Positions 34,825 through 45,542 of a stretch of 64,000 bases of DNA are shown piece by piece (the first letter of the stretch is position 1; each line of letters starts with the position of its first letter). A program made the translations under genes and the position numbers. The notes beneath the pieces were generated by a model, which was not told where the DNA came from, did no database searches, and worked only from the letters and a program-made list of their open reading frames with translations. Source of the stretch: Sulfuriferula plumbiphila (GTDB taxonomy: Bacteria > Pseudomonadota > Gammaproteobacteria > Burkholderiales > Sulfuriferulaceae); assembly GCF_009938015.1 (NCBI RefSeq), contig NZ_AP021884.1:1847501-1911500 (forward strand). The letters are read 5' to 3'.

Positions 34825-36186
34825 ATGAACGATCTGTCGGTCATCGACCACTTCCTCGATGTCTTCTCGCACTACATCGACTCGGGTTTCGGGCTGCTGC
34901 ATGGCGAGGTGGCGTTCCTCACCGCGACGCTGGTGGTGATCGACATGACCCTGGCGGGTCTATTCTGGGCCATGGGCGGCGAGGACGTGATCGGCAGGCT
35001 GATCAAGAAGACGCTCTATGTCGGCGCCTTCGCTTTCATCATCGGCAACTTCAACAATCTGGCCGGCATCCTGTTCCACTCGTTTGCCGGGCTCGGCCTG
35101 GTGGCGTCCGGTTCCACGCTGACGCAGGCGCAGTTTCTGCAGCCGGGCCAACTTGCCAAGGTCGGCGTCGATGCGGCGCAACCGATCATGGCGCAGATCA
35201 GCGACCTGACAGGCTTCCCCGAGGTGTTCGCGAACCTCGATGTCATCTCGGTGCTGTTTCTCGCCTGGCTGGTGGTGATCGTCAGCTTCTTCGTGCTCGC
35301 GGTGCAGCTCTTCGTCACGCTGATCGAATTCAAGCTGACCACGCTCGCGGGCTTCGTGCTGGTGCCGTTTGCGCTGTGGAACAAAACCGCATTCCTGGCC
35401 GAACGTGTACTGGGCAACGTGGTGTCATCGGGCATCAAGGTGCTGGTGCTGGCGGTGATCGTCGGCATCGGCACGGGATTGTTTGCACAGTTCCAGGTGC
35501 CGCCCAACACCGAGCCCTCCATCGACCTGGCGCTGACCATCATGCTCGCTTCACTGGCAATGCTGGGACTTGGGATCTTCGGGCCGGGGATTGCGACCGG
35601 GCTGGTGTCAGGCGCACCACAGCTCGGCGCCGGTGCGGCGGCCGGCACGGCGCTGGGTGCCGCTGGTTTGGCGGTGGCTGGTGGCGCGGCTATCGCCACC
35701 GGCGGTGCAGCAGTGGCGGCGGGTGCGCGCATGGTGCCGGGCGCTGCACGCGCGGCCATCGGCGGAGTGGCATCGGCCGGGCGTGCGACTAGCACTATGG
35801 CAAGCGGTGCGAAGAACGCCTACCAGGCTGGCGCCGCCGCATCGGGTGGCGGTGGAGTTCGTGCTGCTGGCGCAGGCCTTGCCAATGTGACCAAAAGCGG
35901 TGCCGGGGCCGTCGGCCAGCGCGTCGCCGCCAGTGCGAAAGCGGTCAAGAACCGCGTAGCGAACTTCGTCGCGGAAGCTGCTGCGCCTGCGGCGGCCGCG
36001 AGTTCCACCGAATCGGCCGATTCGACCGAAGCCAAGCCATCAACGGCAGAGCCCGCCTGGGCCAAACAAATGCGCCGCAAACAGCAGGTGAGCCATGCGG
36101 CCACCACGGCGGCTCACACCCTGCGCTCCGGCGATCACGGCGGCAGCGGTGCCAGTCCGAGCCTGCAAGATGAGTCAAACCACTAA
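34825..36186 (+). CDS. trbL: TrbL, VirB6-type polytopic channel protein
   Basis: 453 residues. The first 270 residues hold about six membrane helices (VAFLTATLVVIDMTLAGLFW, then FLAWLVVIVSFFVLAVQLFV). The rest is a low-complexity tail rich in Ala and Gly that ends in a charged segment (AWAKQMRRKQQVSH). This is the TrbL/VirB6 layout of the inner-membrane channel. Confidence 0.92.
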   Translation: MNDLSVIDHFLDVFSHYIDSGFGLLHGEVAFLTATLVVIDMTLAGLFWAMGGEDVIGRLIKKTLYVGAFAFIIGNFNNLAGILFHSFAGLGLVASGSTLTQAQFLQPGQLAKVGVDAAQPIMAQISDLTGFPEVFANLDVISVLFLAWLVVIVSFFVLAVQLFVTLIEFKLTTLAGFVLVPFALWNKTAFLAERVLGNVVSSGIKVLVLAVIVGIGTGLFAQFQVPPNTEPSIDLALTIMLASLAMLGLGIFGPGIATGLVSGAPQLGAGAAAGTALGAAGLAVAGGAAIATGGAAVAAGARMVPGAARAAIGGVASAGRATSTMASGAKNAYQAGAAASGGGGVRAAGAGLANVTKSGAGAVGQRVAASAKAVKNRVANFVAEAAAPAAAASSTESADSTEAKPSTAEPAWAKQMRRKQQVSHAATTAAHTLRSGDHGGSGASPSLQDESNH

Positions 36187-36212
36187 AGATTTACATTACC
36201 GGAGACCCCTTC

Positions 36213-36920
36213 ATGCGTTTTAAACGACCCCAGGTACGTTACTCGGACACGCCCGAACCTGTCACCCCCTACCAAGCCGCCGCGCAGGTCTGGGACCAGC
36301 GCATCGGCAGTGCGCGCGTGCAGGCGAAGAACTGGCGGCTGATGGCCTTCGGCTGTCTGTCGCTCGCCTTGCTGATGGCGGGTGGTCTGGTGTGGCGTTC
36401 GGCACAGTCCATCGTCACGCCTTATGTGGTCGAGGTGGCCACGGGCGGCCAGGTACGCGCGGTGGGCGAGGCCGCCACGCCGTACAAGCCCAACGATGCG
36501 CAGATCGCCTACCACCTGGCGCGCTTCCTCACCAACGTGCGCTCGCTGTCGATCGATCCCATCGTGGTGCGGCAGAACTGGCTCGAAGCCTACGACTACA
36601 CCACGGACAAGGGTGCGGCCACGCTGAACGACTACGCGCGCACCCACGACCCGTTCGCGCACATCGGCCAGACCTCGACCTCGGTTGAGATCACCAGCGT
36701 GGTACGCGCCAGCGCGTCGTCGTTCCAGGTGCGCTGGATCGAACACAACTATGTGAACGGGTCGCCCTCGGGCACCGAGCGCTGGACGGCCGTCGTCACG
36801 ATCGTGTTGCAGCCACCCCGCACCGAAGAGCGGCTGCGCAAGAACCCGCTGGGCATTTATGTCAACGGCCTTTCCTGGAGCCGTGAATTCGACGCAACCG
36901 AAGGAACCAAGAAGCCATGA
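36213..36920 (+). CDS. trbF: TrbF, VirB8-type inner-membrane protein
   Basis: 235 residues: a cytoplasmic start (TPYQAAAQVWDQRIGSARVQ), one membrane helix (MAFGCLSLALLMAGGLVW), and a periplasmic VirB8-like domain (VEVATGGQVRAVGEA, then YARTHDPFAHIGQTSTSVE). It links channel parts across the inner membrane. Overlaps trbG by 4 bp. Confidence 0.92.
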   Translation: MRFKRPQVRYSDTPEPVTPYQAAAQVWDQRIGSARVQAKNWRLMAFGCLSLALLMAGGLVWRSAQSIVTPYVVEVATGGQVRAVGEAATPYKPNDAQIAYHLARFLTNVRSLSIDPIVVRQNWLEAYDYTTDKGAATLNDYARTHDPFAHIGQTSTSVEITSVVRASASSFQVRWIEHNYVNGSPSGTERWTAVVTIVLQPPRTEERLRKNPLGIYVNGLSWSREFDATEGTKKP

Positions 36921-37930
36921 AAACCCAAATCCGCAATTACGCTTTGCCGTTGATCCTGAGCGCCACCTTGGTGACTGCCAGTGGTTGTGCCACACACGGC
37001 AAGCCGCCGCCGGACATCACGCTGGACGAACCCGTCGCGGCGCACGCGCTGCCGGAGTTGCCCAAGCCCATCGAGGTGGTCGAAGTGCCGAAACCACTGC
37101 CGCTGCCCGAACAGTTGAAGCCGCTGACAAGCTCGCCAGAGGACAAGCCACTCGCCGAATCGCCCGACGAGAAGGCTCGCGTGACTCGCGCCAATGCCGA
37201 AGCCCGCGTGCCGCCGAGCCGCGAGGGCTATATCAACGCGATCCAAGTCTGGCCTTATACGGACGGCGCGCTGTATCAGCTCTACACCAGTCCGGGGCGT
37301 GTCACCGTCATCGCCTTGCAGCAGGGCGAGGAGCTGGTGACGGTCTCCGCCGGCGACACCGTGCGCTGGATCGTGGGCGACACGACCAGCGGCGCGGGTG
37401 CCAGTCTGCGCGTGAACATCCTCGTGAAGCCCACGCGCGTCGGGTTGAAGACAAACCTGGTCATCACCACCAACCGCCGCACCTACCTGCTCGAACTGTC
37501 TTCCACACCGCATGCGTGGATGGCATCGGCATCGTGGGACTATCCGAAGGACCGCATGCTCGCTCTACAGAAGCAGGCACAGCAGGCCCAGGCGGCAGCG
37601 CCGGTGGACTCCGGCTTGTCACTGGAGAGAATCAAGTTCCGCTACGCCATCTCCGGCGACAGCCCACCATGGAAACCGCTGCGCGCGTTCGATGACGGCG
37701 AGCGGGTCTACATCCAGTTCCCTGCGGGCATCGCGCAGGGCGAACTGCCGCCGCTGTTCGTGATCGGGCCGCAGGGTGATGGCCAGCTCGTGAACTACCG
37801 CTTCCGCTCACCCTATTACGTGGTGGATCGGTTGTTCGGTGCGGCCGAGTTGCGGCTGGGCGCTGACAAGGCCGCAGTCGTTCGTATTGAGCGCACCGAC
37901 GGCGTGGGCAGCACGGCGCGGAGGTATTGA
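36917..37930 (+). CDS. trbG: TrbG, VirB9-type outer-complex lipoprotein
   Basis: 337 residues. Lipoprotein signal with ASGC; then a Pro/Glu/Lys-rich linker, and the VirB9 domain (IQVWPYTDGALYQLYTSPGR, VTVSAGDTVRWIVGDTTSG, FRSPYYVVDRLFGAAELRLG). A core part of the outer-membrane ring of the type IV secretion channel. Confidence 0.92.
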   Translation: MKTQIRNYALPLILSATLVTASGCATHGKPPPDITLDEPVAAHALPELPKPIEVVEVPKPLPLPEQLKPLTSSPEDKPLAESPDEKARVTRANAEARVPPSREGYINAIQVWPYTDGALYQLYTSPGRVTVIALQQGEELVTVSAGDTVRWIVGDTTSGAGASLRVNILVKPTRVGLKTNLVITTNRRTYLLELSSTPHAWMASASWDYPKDRMLALQKQAQQAQAAAPVDSGLSLERIKFRYAISGDSPPWKPLRAFDDGERVYIQFPAGIAQGELPPLFVIGPQGDGQLVNYRFRSPYYVVDRLFGAAELRLGADKAAVVRIERTDGVGSTARRY

Positions 37931-37932
37931 GC

Positions 37933-39207
37933 ATGAGCACGCCCGCCACACCGCAGACGCCGCCGACGGGGACAGATAAGGCCGACCCGGACACCTTGGC
38001 TCTGCGCGCTTCGCCGCGCCCAGTCACGCGACTCAATCGGCGCATGCTGGCGGTGTTTGCAGGGGCGCTCGGCGTCGTCATCCTGGGCGCCACGCTCTGG
38101 TCCTTGCAGCCACACAAGCGCGAACGCAACCCGGCCACCGAGCTGTACAACGTGGATCGCGTCTCACGGGCCGAGAACCTGGATCAATTGCCGAAGGACT
38201 ATTCCAAAGTGCCGACAGTGGCAAAACCGGTGGTGCCCGCACTGGGCGAACCACTGCCGGGTGATCTGGGACCGGCCATCGTGCATGCGCAGCGCAATGC
38301 CAATACCGGCACGGGTTCGTATGGCAATCCGACTCAGATGGCTAGCGTTCGCGATACCGAGGAAGCGGCGAGATCGGGAGTGTTCTTTCGCGGCAGCGGT
38401 ACCGCTAAGGTGGCAACGACTGCGACATCAAACACTGCAATGCCGGAGCCGGTATCCAGCAATCAGCCATTTAATCCGATGGCGTCGGTATCGGCACAGT
38501 CTGCCGACCCAACGTCCGCGCAGAACCGGCAGGAACAGAAGCAAGCGTTCGTGACCAATGGTGGCGACACCGCCACACGCAATCCCGCCAGCCTGCAACT
38601 GCCAGCCTCGCCCTACCAGGTGATGGCGGGCACCATCATTCCGGCAGCGCTGGTGACGGGCATCAACTCCGACTTGCCTGGACAGGTCATCGCCAATGTG
38701 ACGGAAGCGGTCTACGACACAGCTATTGGCCGCTTTCTGTTGATCCCGCAAGGTTCACGCTTGATCGGGCGCTATGACAGCCAGGTGTCATTCGGTCAGC
38801 GGCGCGTGCTGCTGGTGTGGACGCGGCTGATCCTGCCTGATACCTCGTCGATTTCGCTCGACCGACTACCCGGTATCGACCCGGCGGGTTATGCCGGGCT
38901 GGAGGATGGCGTCGATTGGCACTGGGATCGCATCCTTGCCGGTGCGGCGTTGTCCACGCTGCTCGGCGTGGGCGCTGAACTGGCTGCGCCTGATCGCGGC
39001 AACAACGATGGCAAGGTCATCATCGCCACGCGCCAGAGCGCGCAGGACACGGTGAACCAGGTCGGTCAGGAGATCACCAAACGCAACGTGAGCATCCAGC
39101 CGACGCTGACTATCCGGCCCGGCTTCCCGATGCGAGTCATGGTGAACAAGGATCTGATCCTGCGGCCATACCAGCCGCTGTTCTTCCAAAGGGGATCATC
39201 GCAATGA
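37933..39207 (+). CDS. trbI: TrbI, VirB10-type channel protein
   Basis: 424 residues. One membrane helix near residues 40-56 (MLAVFAGALGVVILGATLW), a Pro/Ser/Thr-rich linker, and the C-terminal VirB10 beta-barrel domain (YQVMAGTIIPAALVTGINSD, FLLIPQGSRLIGRYDSQVSF, LDRLPGIDPAGYAGLEDGVD). It spans both membranes and senses ATP use by the channel ATPases. Starts 2 bp after the trbG stop. Confidence 0.92.
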   Translation: MSTPATPQTPPTGTDKADPDTLALRASPRPVTRLNRRMLAVFAGALGVVILGATLWSLQPHKRERNPATELYNVDRVSRAENLDQLPKDYSKVPTVAKPVVPALGEPLPGDLGPAIVHAQRNANTGTGSYGNPTQMASVRDTEEAARSGVFFRGSGTAKVATTATSNTAMPEPVSSNQPFNPMASVSAQSADPTSAQNRQEQKQAFVTNGGDTATRNPASLQLPASPYQVMAGTIIPAALVTGINSDLPGQVIANVTEAVYDTAIGRFLLIPQGSRLIGRYDSQVSFGQRRVLLVWTRLILPDTSSISLDRLPGIDPAGYAGLEDGVDWHWDRILAGAALSTLLGVGAELAAPDRGNNDGKVIIATRQSAQDTVNQVGQEITKRNVSIQPTLTIRPGFPMRVMVNKDLILRPYQPLFFQRGSSQ

Positions 39208-39428
39208 GCATAACCACCAGCAAACTGCGGCTGGGGCCGCTGCCCAAGACCGAGACCGTCAAAGTGACCATTGCTCTCACCACCGCGTTGAAGGCCGATT
39301 TGGAGCGCTACGCCGCGCTGCATGCTCAGACCTACGGCGAGCCGATTGATGCCGCGAAACTGATCCCGCACATGCTCGAAGCATTCATGGCGCGAGATCG
39401 CGGCTTCAGGAAGACCAGGGGAATGTGA
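39204..39428 (+). CDS. DUF2274-family protein closing the trb operon
   Basis: 74 residues: LRLGPLPKTETVKVTIALTT, then LKADLERYAALHAQ and HMLEAFMARDRGF. DUF2274 genes follow trbI in Tn4371-like elements; their role is unknown, and the size suggests a small ribbon-helix-helix-like regulator. Overlaps trbI by 4 bp. Confidence 0.85.
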   Translation: MSITTSKLRLGPLPKTETVKVTIALTTALKADLERYAALHAQTYGEPIDAAKLIPHMLEAFMARDRGFRKTRGM

Positions 39429-39585
39429 TTCACAGCGACACCGCGCAAACGCAATCGGAATACGAATACGCCCATGCACGCCTGAGCGAGTTTTCGATAG
39501 ATGCCGGAAAGATCATCATCACAGGGTCGCACTTACACCGGCCGTTGCGATGCAACCAGCAACTGCCCTGCTGATGGAGCAGATC

Positions 39586-39957
39586 ATGAACAGAGCAGAT
39601 CGAAGTCCGCTGGCTGCGAGGCCAAACGATGACTCTGATGCAAACGAACTGCATGACATGCAGCTACCACGACTGGTCGCACCGAATACTTTGCCGTTCA
39701 GACGCACAATCCGCCGTACAGAGCTACGACAGATCGTGCCGCTGGCCGATACCACGATCTACGACATGGAGCGCCGCGGAGAATTTCCGCGCCGGTTCAA
39801 TCTGACCGCGCGCTGCGTGGTATGGGACTTGACGGAAGTAGAAGCCTGGCTCGACGCACGTCGGCAAGCCTCGGACAGTTCACAGTTGAAGCGAGCGCCC
39901 TCACCTGACGTGCGCCAACGCAAGCGACGCCCAGTTAAAGCAAAGCCTGCGTCGTGA
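39586..39957 (+). CDS. AlpA-like excision/regulatory protein
   Basis: 123 residues from ATG 39586, chosen for the GGAG site 6 nt upstream; ATG 39550 is in frame. FRRTIRRTELRQIVPLADTT, IYDMERRGEFPRRFNLTARC and VVWDLTEVEAWLDARRQ are the AlpA/MerR-like winged helix that binds element ends and favours excision or activates the integrase. It runs toward the integrase gene and overlaps its 3' end by 23 bp. The tail is basic (RQRKRRPVKAKP). Confidence 0.82.
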   Translation: MNRADRSPLAARPNDDSDANELHDMQLPRLVAPNTLPFRRTIRRTELRQIVPLADTTIYDMERRGEFPRRFNLTARCVVWDLTEVEAWLDARRQASDSSQLKRAPSPDVRQRKRRPVKAKPAS

Positions 39958-41191
39958 GCACCTTCATCGATGGTGGCAGCAGCGTCGGCGTGTGCGACTT
40001 GCCAGCCACCCAAGCATCAATCATGTCGGCCCATTCTTGCAGCATGTGTCGGCGCTGCTCGGCGTATTCGGCCTTGTTGTAGACGCCGCGTGATGAGCGG
40101 CCGTCTTCGTGCGCCAAGCACTTCTCGATCCAGTCGCTATTGAAACCGAGTTCGTTGAGGATGGTCGAACCCGTACGGCGCAGGTCGTGCACCGAAAAGC
40201 TTTCGATGGGTAGGCCCTTCGCTTTCGACCGCTCGACGACTATCTGCGCGACGCGATTCAGCGTGGCATTCGACATGCACTTGTCGCCGTCATAGCGCGA
40301 TGGCAACAGGTACTTCGAGCCGCCGGCGCAGGTGCGCAGCGCGATCATGATGTCGAGCGCCTGCTGCGACAGGTAGATGTTGTGGGCCTTGGCGGCTTTC
40401 ATGCGCGCTTTCGGGATGGTCCACAGCGCGTTTTCGAAGTCGATCTCGTCCCAAGTCGCATGGATGAGTTCGCCCTTGCGCACCAGCGTGAGCAGGATCA
40501 GCCGCAGCGCCAGTTTGATGGTCGGGTACGAAGCCACGTACTCCAACTCCTTGTGCAAGACGCGTATCTCCGTGGGCGACAGCGCCCGATCGCGCGGCAC
40601 GAAGGTGGCGATCGACGATGGACCCACGTCGTCGGCAGGGTTGGCCACCTTCTCGCCGTGCAGGATGGCGAAGCCGTAGATTTGTTTGATGATGTCGCGG
40701 ACGTGGATCGCCGTTGCTGGCGCTCCCCTGTCCTTGACCTTATTGCACAGGCCACGCAGATCGTCGGGGCTGATCTCGCTCAGCAGACGGCTTTTAAACA
40801 CCGGCAGGATGTCCCGGTCAAGGATGCTCTTGCGCATCGACCGGGTGCTGTCGGCCATCCTGGCTTCCTCATACCATTTGTCGGTAAATTCCTGGAAGGT
40901 TTGGGCTTCAGACAGGCGCCGTTTCTCGCGCTGCTTTTCCTGCGCCGGGGACTGGCCTTCCGAAACGGCCCGCTTCGCGTCGATGCACTTTTCGCGCGCC
41001 CGAGCCAGCGACAGACCACCCGGTCCATAACGGCCAATCGTCAGCGTCTCGCGTCTGCCATTGATCCGGTAGTCATAGCGGAACGTGACGGTACCCGCCG
41101 ACGAGACCGTGACGTACATGCCGTCCCTGTCCGTTACCTTGTAGGGCGCTTCCTTGGGCTTGAGGTTCTTCAATGCGGTGTCGGTCAACAT
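39935..41191 (-). CDS. int: P4-type tyrosine integrase of the guaA island
   Basis: 418 residues. N-terminal arm-binding domain (LTDTALKNLKPKEAPYKVTD, then LTIGRYGPGGLSLARAREK), core-binding domain, and a catalytic domain with Arg 238 (TLVRKGEL), His 335 and Arg 338 (SVHDLRRTG), His 361 (LAHED) and Tyr 371 (VYNKAEY). All five are present, so it may be active. Upstream DNA has many ACCGTC/ACCGAC motifs that could be its arm sites. It recombines the ATTCCCACTC core at the guaA end. Confidence 0.92.
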   Translation of the reverse strand: MLTDTALKNLKPKEAPYKVTDRDGMYVTVSSAGTVTFRYDYRINGRRETLTIGRYGPGGLSLARAREKCIDAKRAVSEGQSPAQEKQREKRRLSEAQTFQEFTDKWYEEARMADSTRSMRKSILDRDILPVFKSRLLSEISPDDLRGLCNKVKDRGAPATAIHVRDIIKQIYGFAILHGEKVANPADDVGPSSIATFVPRDRALSPTEIRVLHKELEYVASYPTIKLALRLILLTLVRKGELIHATWDEIDFENALWTIPKARMKAAKAHNIYLSQQALDIMIALRTCAGGSKYLLPSRYDGDKCMSNATLNRVAQIVVERSKAKGLPIESFSVHDLRRTGSTILNELGFNSDWIEKCLAHEDGRSSRGVYNKAEYAEQRRHMLQEWADMIDAWVAGKSHTPTLLPPSMKVLTTQALL

Positions 41192-41350
41192 CGGTGCTTC
41201 CTCCTGAGAACGGTAATTTTACCGTCAATGGTCAGAAAAACACATGATGCTCTGAAACCACTATGAATACTAGCTTTTCACGCTATTTTTTACCGTCATT
41301 ACCGAAATTAGTCAGACGGTAAAAAATTTTGGATGGTTGTTCTAGCTTTC
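41192..41350. promoter_or_regulatory. Integrase upstream region with repeated ACCGTC-type motifs
   Basis: TTTACCGTCA occurs near 41219 and 41290, with ATTACCGAAA and an inverted GACGGTAA nearby. Similar motifs recur across the att repeat (ATTACCGACAGG, ATTACCGACAAA) and at the left end (TTTACCGTCA near 888 and 899). The spacing and orientation suit integrase arm-type sites. Confidence 0.5.
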
Positions 41351-41505
41351 ATTACCGACAGGATTACCGACAAAAATCTTTGCTTGTCGTCGATAGCTGC
41401 CGATAGATGCAGTCATATAAACGTATATAATTCATATAGTTAATATACATTTCCGATAGTCCGCGAAAGCTGCCGAAAGACCTAAAATTATTCCCACTCG
41501 ATCGT
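41351..41505. repeat. Right copy of the integrase-side end repeat
   Basis: Counterpart of 682-830. Contains TTGTCGTCGATAG, two GCTGCCGA blocks, TTCCGATAGTC and the ATTCCCACTC core. It lies between the integrase gene and guaA and overlaps the last guaA codons. Confidence 0.7.
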
Positions 41506-41506
41506 G
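41488..41506. other. Right attachment core in the guaA 3' end
   Basis: ATTCCCACTC (41490-41499) is the reverse of the guaA codons for EWE plus part of the stop. The reading frame is intact, so insertion did not damage GMP synthase. Confidence 0.7.
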
Positions 41507-43053
41507 GCCGGCGGTTTGCCGGAGATATCGTAGACCACACGGTTGATACCGCGAATTTCGTTGATGATGCGGTTTGAAACTTTGCCGAGTAGCGTATAGG
41601 GCAACTCCGCCCAGTGTGCGGTCATGAAGTCTTGCGTTTGCACCGCGCGCAGCGCGACGACGTAATCGTAGGTACGTCCGTCGCCCATCACGCCCACCGA
41701 TTTGACCGGCAGGAATACCGCAAAGGCTTGCGAGGTTTTTTCGTACCAGCCGGCGGCGCGCAGTTCTTCGATAAAAATCGCATCGGCGCGGCGCAGCAAA
41801 TCCGTATATTCCTGCTTTACTTCGCCAAGGATGCGCACGCCAAGGCCGGGCCCCGGGAAGGGATGGCGATAGACCATGTCATGGGGCAGGCCGAGGGCGA
41901 GGCCAAGTTCCCGTACCTCGTCCTTGAACAGTTCGCGCAGGGGTTCCAGCAGCTTCAGATGCAGGGTTTCAGGCAGCCCGCCCACATTGTGATGGGATTT
42001 GATGGCATGGGCCTTTTTGGTCTTGGCGCCGGCGGATTCAATCACGTCCGGGTAGATGGTGCCCTGCGCCAGCCATTTCGCATTGGGCAGCCTGGCGGAT
42101 TCGCGCTGGAATACTTCCACGAATTCGCGGCCGATAATCTTGCGCTTCTGCTCGGGCTCGGTAACGCCGCTCAGGTGTTTCATGAATTCCGCGCTGGCAT
42201 CCACGTGGATGACTTTCACCCCCAGGTTTTTAGCAAAGGTTTCCATCACCTGTTCGGCCTCGTTCAGGCGCAGCAGGCCGTTGTCCACGAACACGCAGGT
42301 GAGCTGGCCGCCGATGGCGCGATGCAGCAGCGCCGCCACCACGGAGGAATCCACGCCGCCGGACAAGCCAAGAATCACCTCGTCGCTGCCGACCTCTGAG
42401 CGCACCCGGCCAATGGCTTCTTCCACATAGTCAGGCATGTTCCAGTCATAACCAACGCCGCAGATGTCGTGCACGAAACGGGCGATGATGGCCTTGCCTT
42501 GCAAGGTGTGGGTGACTTCCGGGTGGAACTGCAAACCGTAGAAATGGCGCGTTTCGTCAGCCATGCCGGCGATGGGGGTAGCGGCGTTGCTGGCAATGAT
42601 CCTGAAGCCCTCCGGCAGCGCGGTGACCTTGTCGCCATGGCTCATCCACACGTCGAGGAGGCCGTGGCGGGCTTCGTTAACGCGGTCCTGGATGTCGCGC
42701 AGCAGCGCCGAATGCCCTTGTGCGCGTACCTCAGCGTAACCAAATTCGCGGTGCAGGGCGTTTTCCACCGCCCCGCCCAGTTGCGCGGCCATGGTCTGCA
42801 TGCCATAGCAAATGCCCAGCACCGGCACGCCCAGCTCGAACACCACTTGCGGCGCGCGCGGGGTTGCTTCTTCGGTGACCGAAGCCGGACCGCCGGAGAG
42901 GATGATCCCCGCCGGGTTGAAGGCGCGGATGAAGGCGTCGTCCACGTCAAACGAGTGGAGTTCGCAGTAAACGTTGGTTTCCCGCACCCGGCGCGCGATG
43001 AGTTGGGTGTATTGGGAGCCGAAATCGAGAATCAGGATTTTCTGGTGAGCCAT
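41488..43053 (-). CDS. guaA: GMP synthase (glutamine-hydrolysing)
   Basis: 521 residues. Converts XMP to GMP with glutamine and ATP. Class I amidotransferase: Cys 82 (LGICYGMQ), His 177 and Glu 179 (LQFHPEV). ATP-pyrophosphatase loop GLSGGVDSS near 231-237, then the dimer domain ending PATIEWE. Downstream of guaB with an 84-bp gap, so one operon. The 3' end is the integration site of the island. Confidence 0.97.
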   Translation of the reverse strand: MAHQKILILDFGSQYTQLIARRVRETNVYCELHSFDVDDAFIRAFNPAGIILSGGPASVTEEATPRAPQVVFELGVPVLGICYGMQTMAAQLGGAVENALHREFGYAEVRAQGHSALLRDIQDRVNEARHGLLDVWMSHGDKVTALPEGFRIIASNAATPIAGMADETRHFYGLQFHPEVTHTLQGKAIIARFVHDICGVGYDWNMPDYVEEAIGRVRSEVGSDEVILGLSGGVDSSVVAALLHRAIGGQLTCVFVDNGLLRLNEAEQVMETFAKNLGVKVIHVDASAEFMKHLSGVTEPEQKRKIIGREFVEVFQRESARLPNAKWLAQGTIYPDVIESAGAKTKKAHAIKSHHNVGGLPETLHLKLLEPLRELFKDEVRELGLALGLPHDMVYRHPFPGPGLGVRILGEVKQEYTDLLRRADAIFIEELRAAGWYEKTSQAFAVFLPVKSVGVMGDGRTYDYVVALRAVQTQDFMTAHWAELPYTLLGKVSNRIINEIRGINRVVYDISGKPPATIEWE

Positions 43054-43137
43054 ATGGAATTTTTACGACAGAGGCACAGTGTCCCAGAAACACTCAAAGA
43101 AGAAACGCGTTCTTCCCTGCGCTTCGTGGGGAAATAA

Positions 43138-44739
<1,602 letters not shown>

Positions 44740-44803
44740 TCAACTGGCGCAGGGCTCGGTTAGTTTCGCTAATTACAAACCAGATAGCAGAGGAGATTTG
44801 AAG

Positions 44804-45148
44804 ATGACTAAATTTTTAATTGCTTTGGCGAGTGCAGGCTTATTGACGCTGGGCGGCTGCGCCGGTACGACCAATGGCACAGGCAGTACGCAGGCTTCGG
44901 CCCAGTCCGCTACCTCCGGTATCAGTGCTGCAGCTCAGGCTGCACTAAAGCAGGCAGAAAACGATGTCGCTGCTTCCAAGAAAGACAAGAATGAATGGAC
45001 AACAGCTGCAGCTGCGTTAAAAAATGCGCATGAAGCCGCCAAAAAAGGGGATAGCGATGCCGTGCTGAAAAGCGCCAAGTTTGCCAGTGAGCTGGCCAAG
45101 CTGAGTATTGGGCAGTTGAAGTACCCTACTACCGATGTGCTTAATTAA
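44804..45148 (+). CDS. Small Ala/Lys-rich lipoprotein
   Basis: 114 residues from ATG 44804 (AGAGGAGAT site). Signal peptide with lipobox LGGC, then a Ser/Thr/Gly linker and an amphipathic helical region (AALKQAENDVAASKKDKNEW, then KSAKFASELAKLS). No family recognised. The style recalls small periplasmic helical lipoproteins. It stands alone, divergent from guaB, and ends at a strong terminator. Confidence 0.8.
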   Translation: MTKFLIALASAGLLTLGGCAGTTNGTGSTQASAQSATSGISAAAQAALKQAENDVAASKKDKNEWTTAAAALKNAHEAAKKGDSDAVLKSAKFASELAKLSIGQLKYPTTDVLN

Positions 45149-45162
45149 ACAATATCCGTTCG

Positions 45163-45204
45163 AGCCATAAAAAACCGGCGCATCAGCGCCCGTTTTTTAT
45201 GGCT
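45163..45204. terminator. Bidirectional rho-independent terminator
   Basis: AGCCATAAAAAACCGGCGC (45163-45181) and its near-perfect inverted copy (45186-45204) flank ATCA. The A and T runs serve both strands: the lipoprotein gene from the left and ratB from the right. Confidence 0.88.
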
Positions 45205-45212
45205 GTCGCTGC

Positions 45213-45542
45213 CTAAGAAGCTTCGTTTTTTTCCGCTTCGGCGCTACCTTTCTTCATCGCCTTGCCCTCTTCCGCGCGCTGGCGCCGGACTTCCTTTGGA
45301 TCGGCAATCAGTTTGCGATAAATCTCCACGCGGTCCTTGTCACGCACCGCTGTTTCAGGCTTGGTCAGTTTGCCAAAAATCCCAATTTTGTTCTGCTTGA
45401 GGTCGATTTCCGGAAATTTTTCCAGAATGCCCGAGGCTTCAACGGCCTGCAGCGCAGTGGCGCCGGCGGCAAGCCTGACGGGCAGGATCACCTGCATGCC
45501 GGGCTTTGCATAGGCAACTTCTACCGTTATTTGTTCGCTCAT
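45213..45542 (-). CDS. ratB: RnfH/RatB-family ubiquitin-fold protein
   Basis: 109 residues: ITVEVAYAKPGMQVILPVRL, KIGIFGKLTKPETAVRDKDR, VEIYRKLIADPKEVRRQR, the beta-grasp RnfH fold. Function is not settled. Overlaps ratA by 4 bp, the conserved ratAB pair. Confidence 0.88.
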   Translation of the reverse strand: MSEQITVEVAYAKPGMQVILPVRLAAGATALQAVEASGILEKFPEIDLKQNKIGIFGKLTKPETAVRDKDRVEIYRKLIADPKEVRRQRAEEGKAMKKGSAEAEKNEAS

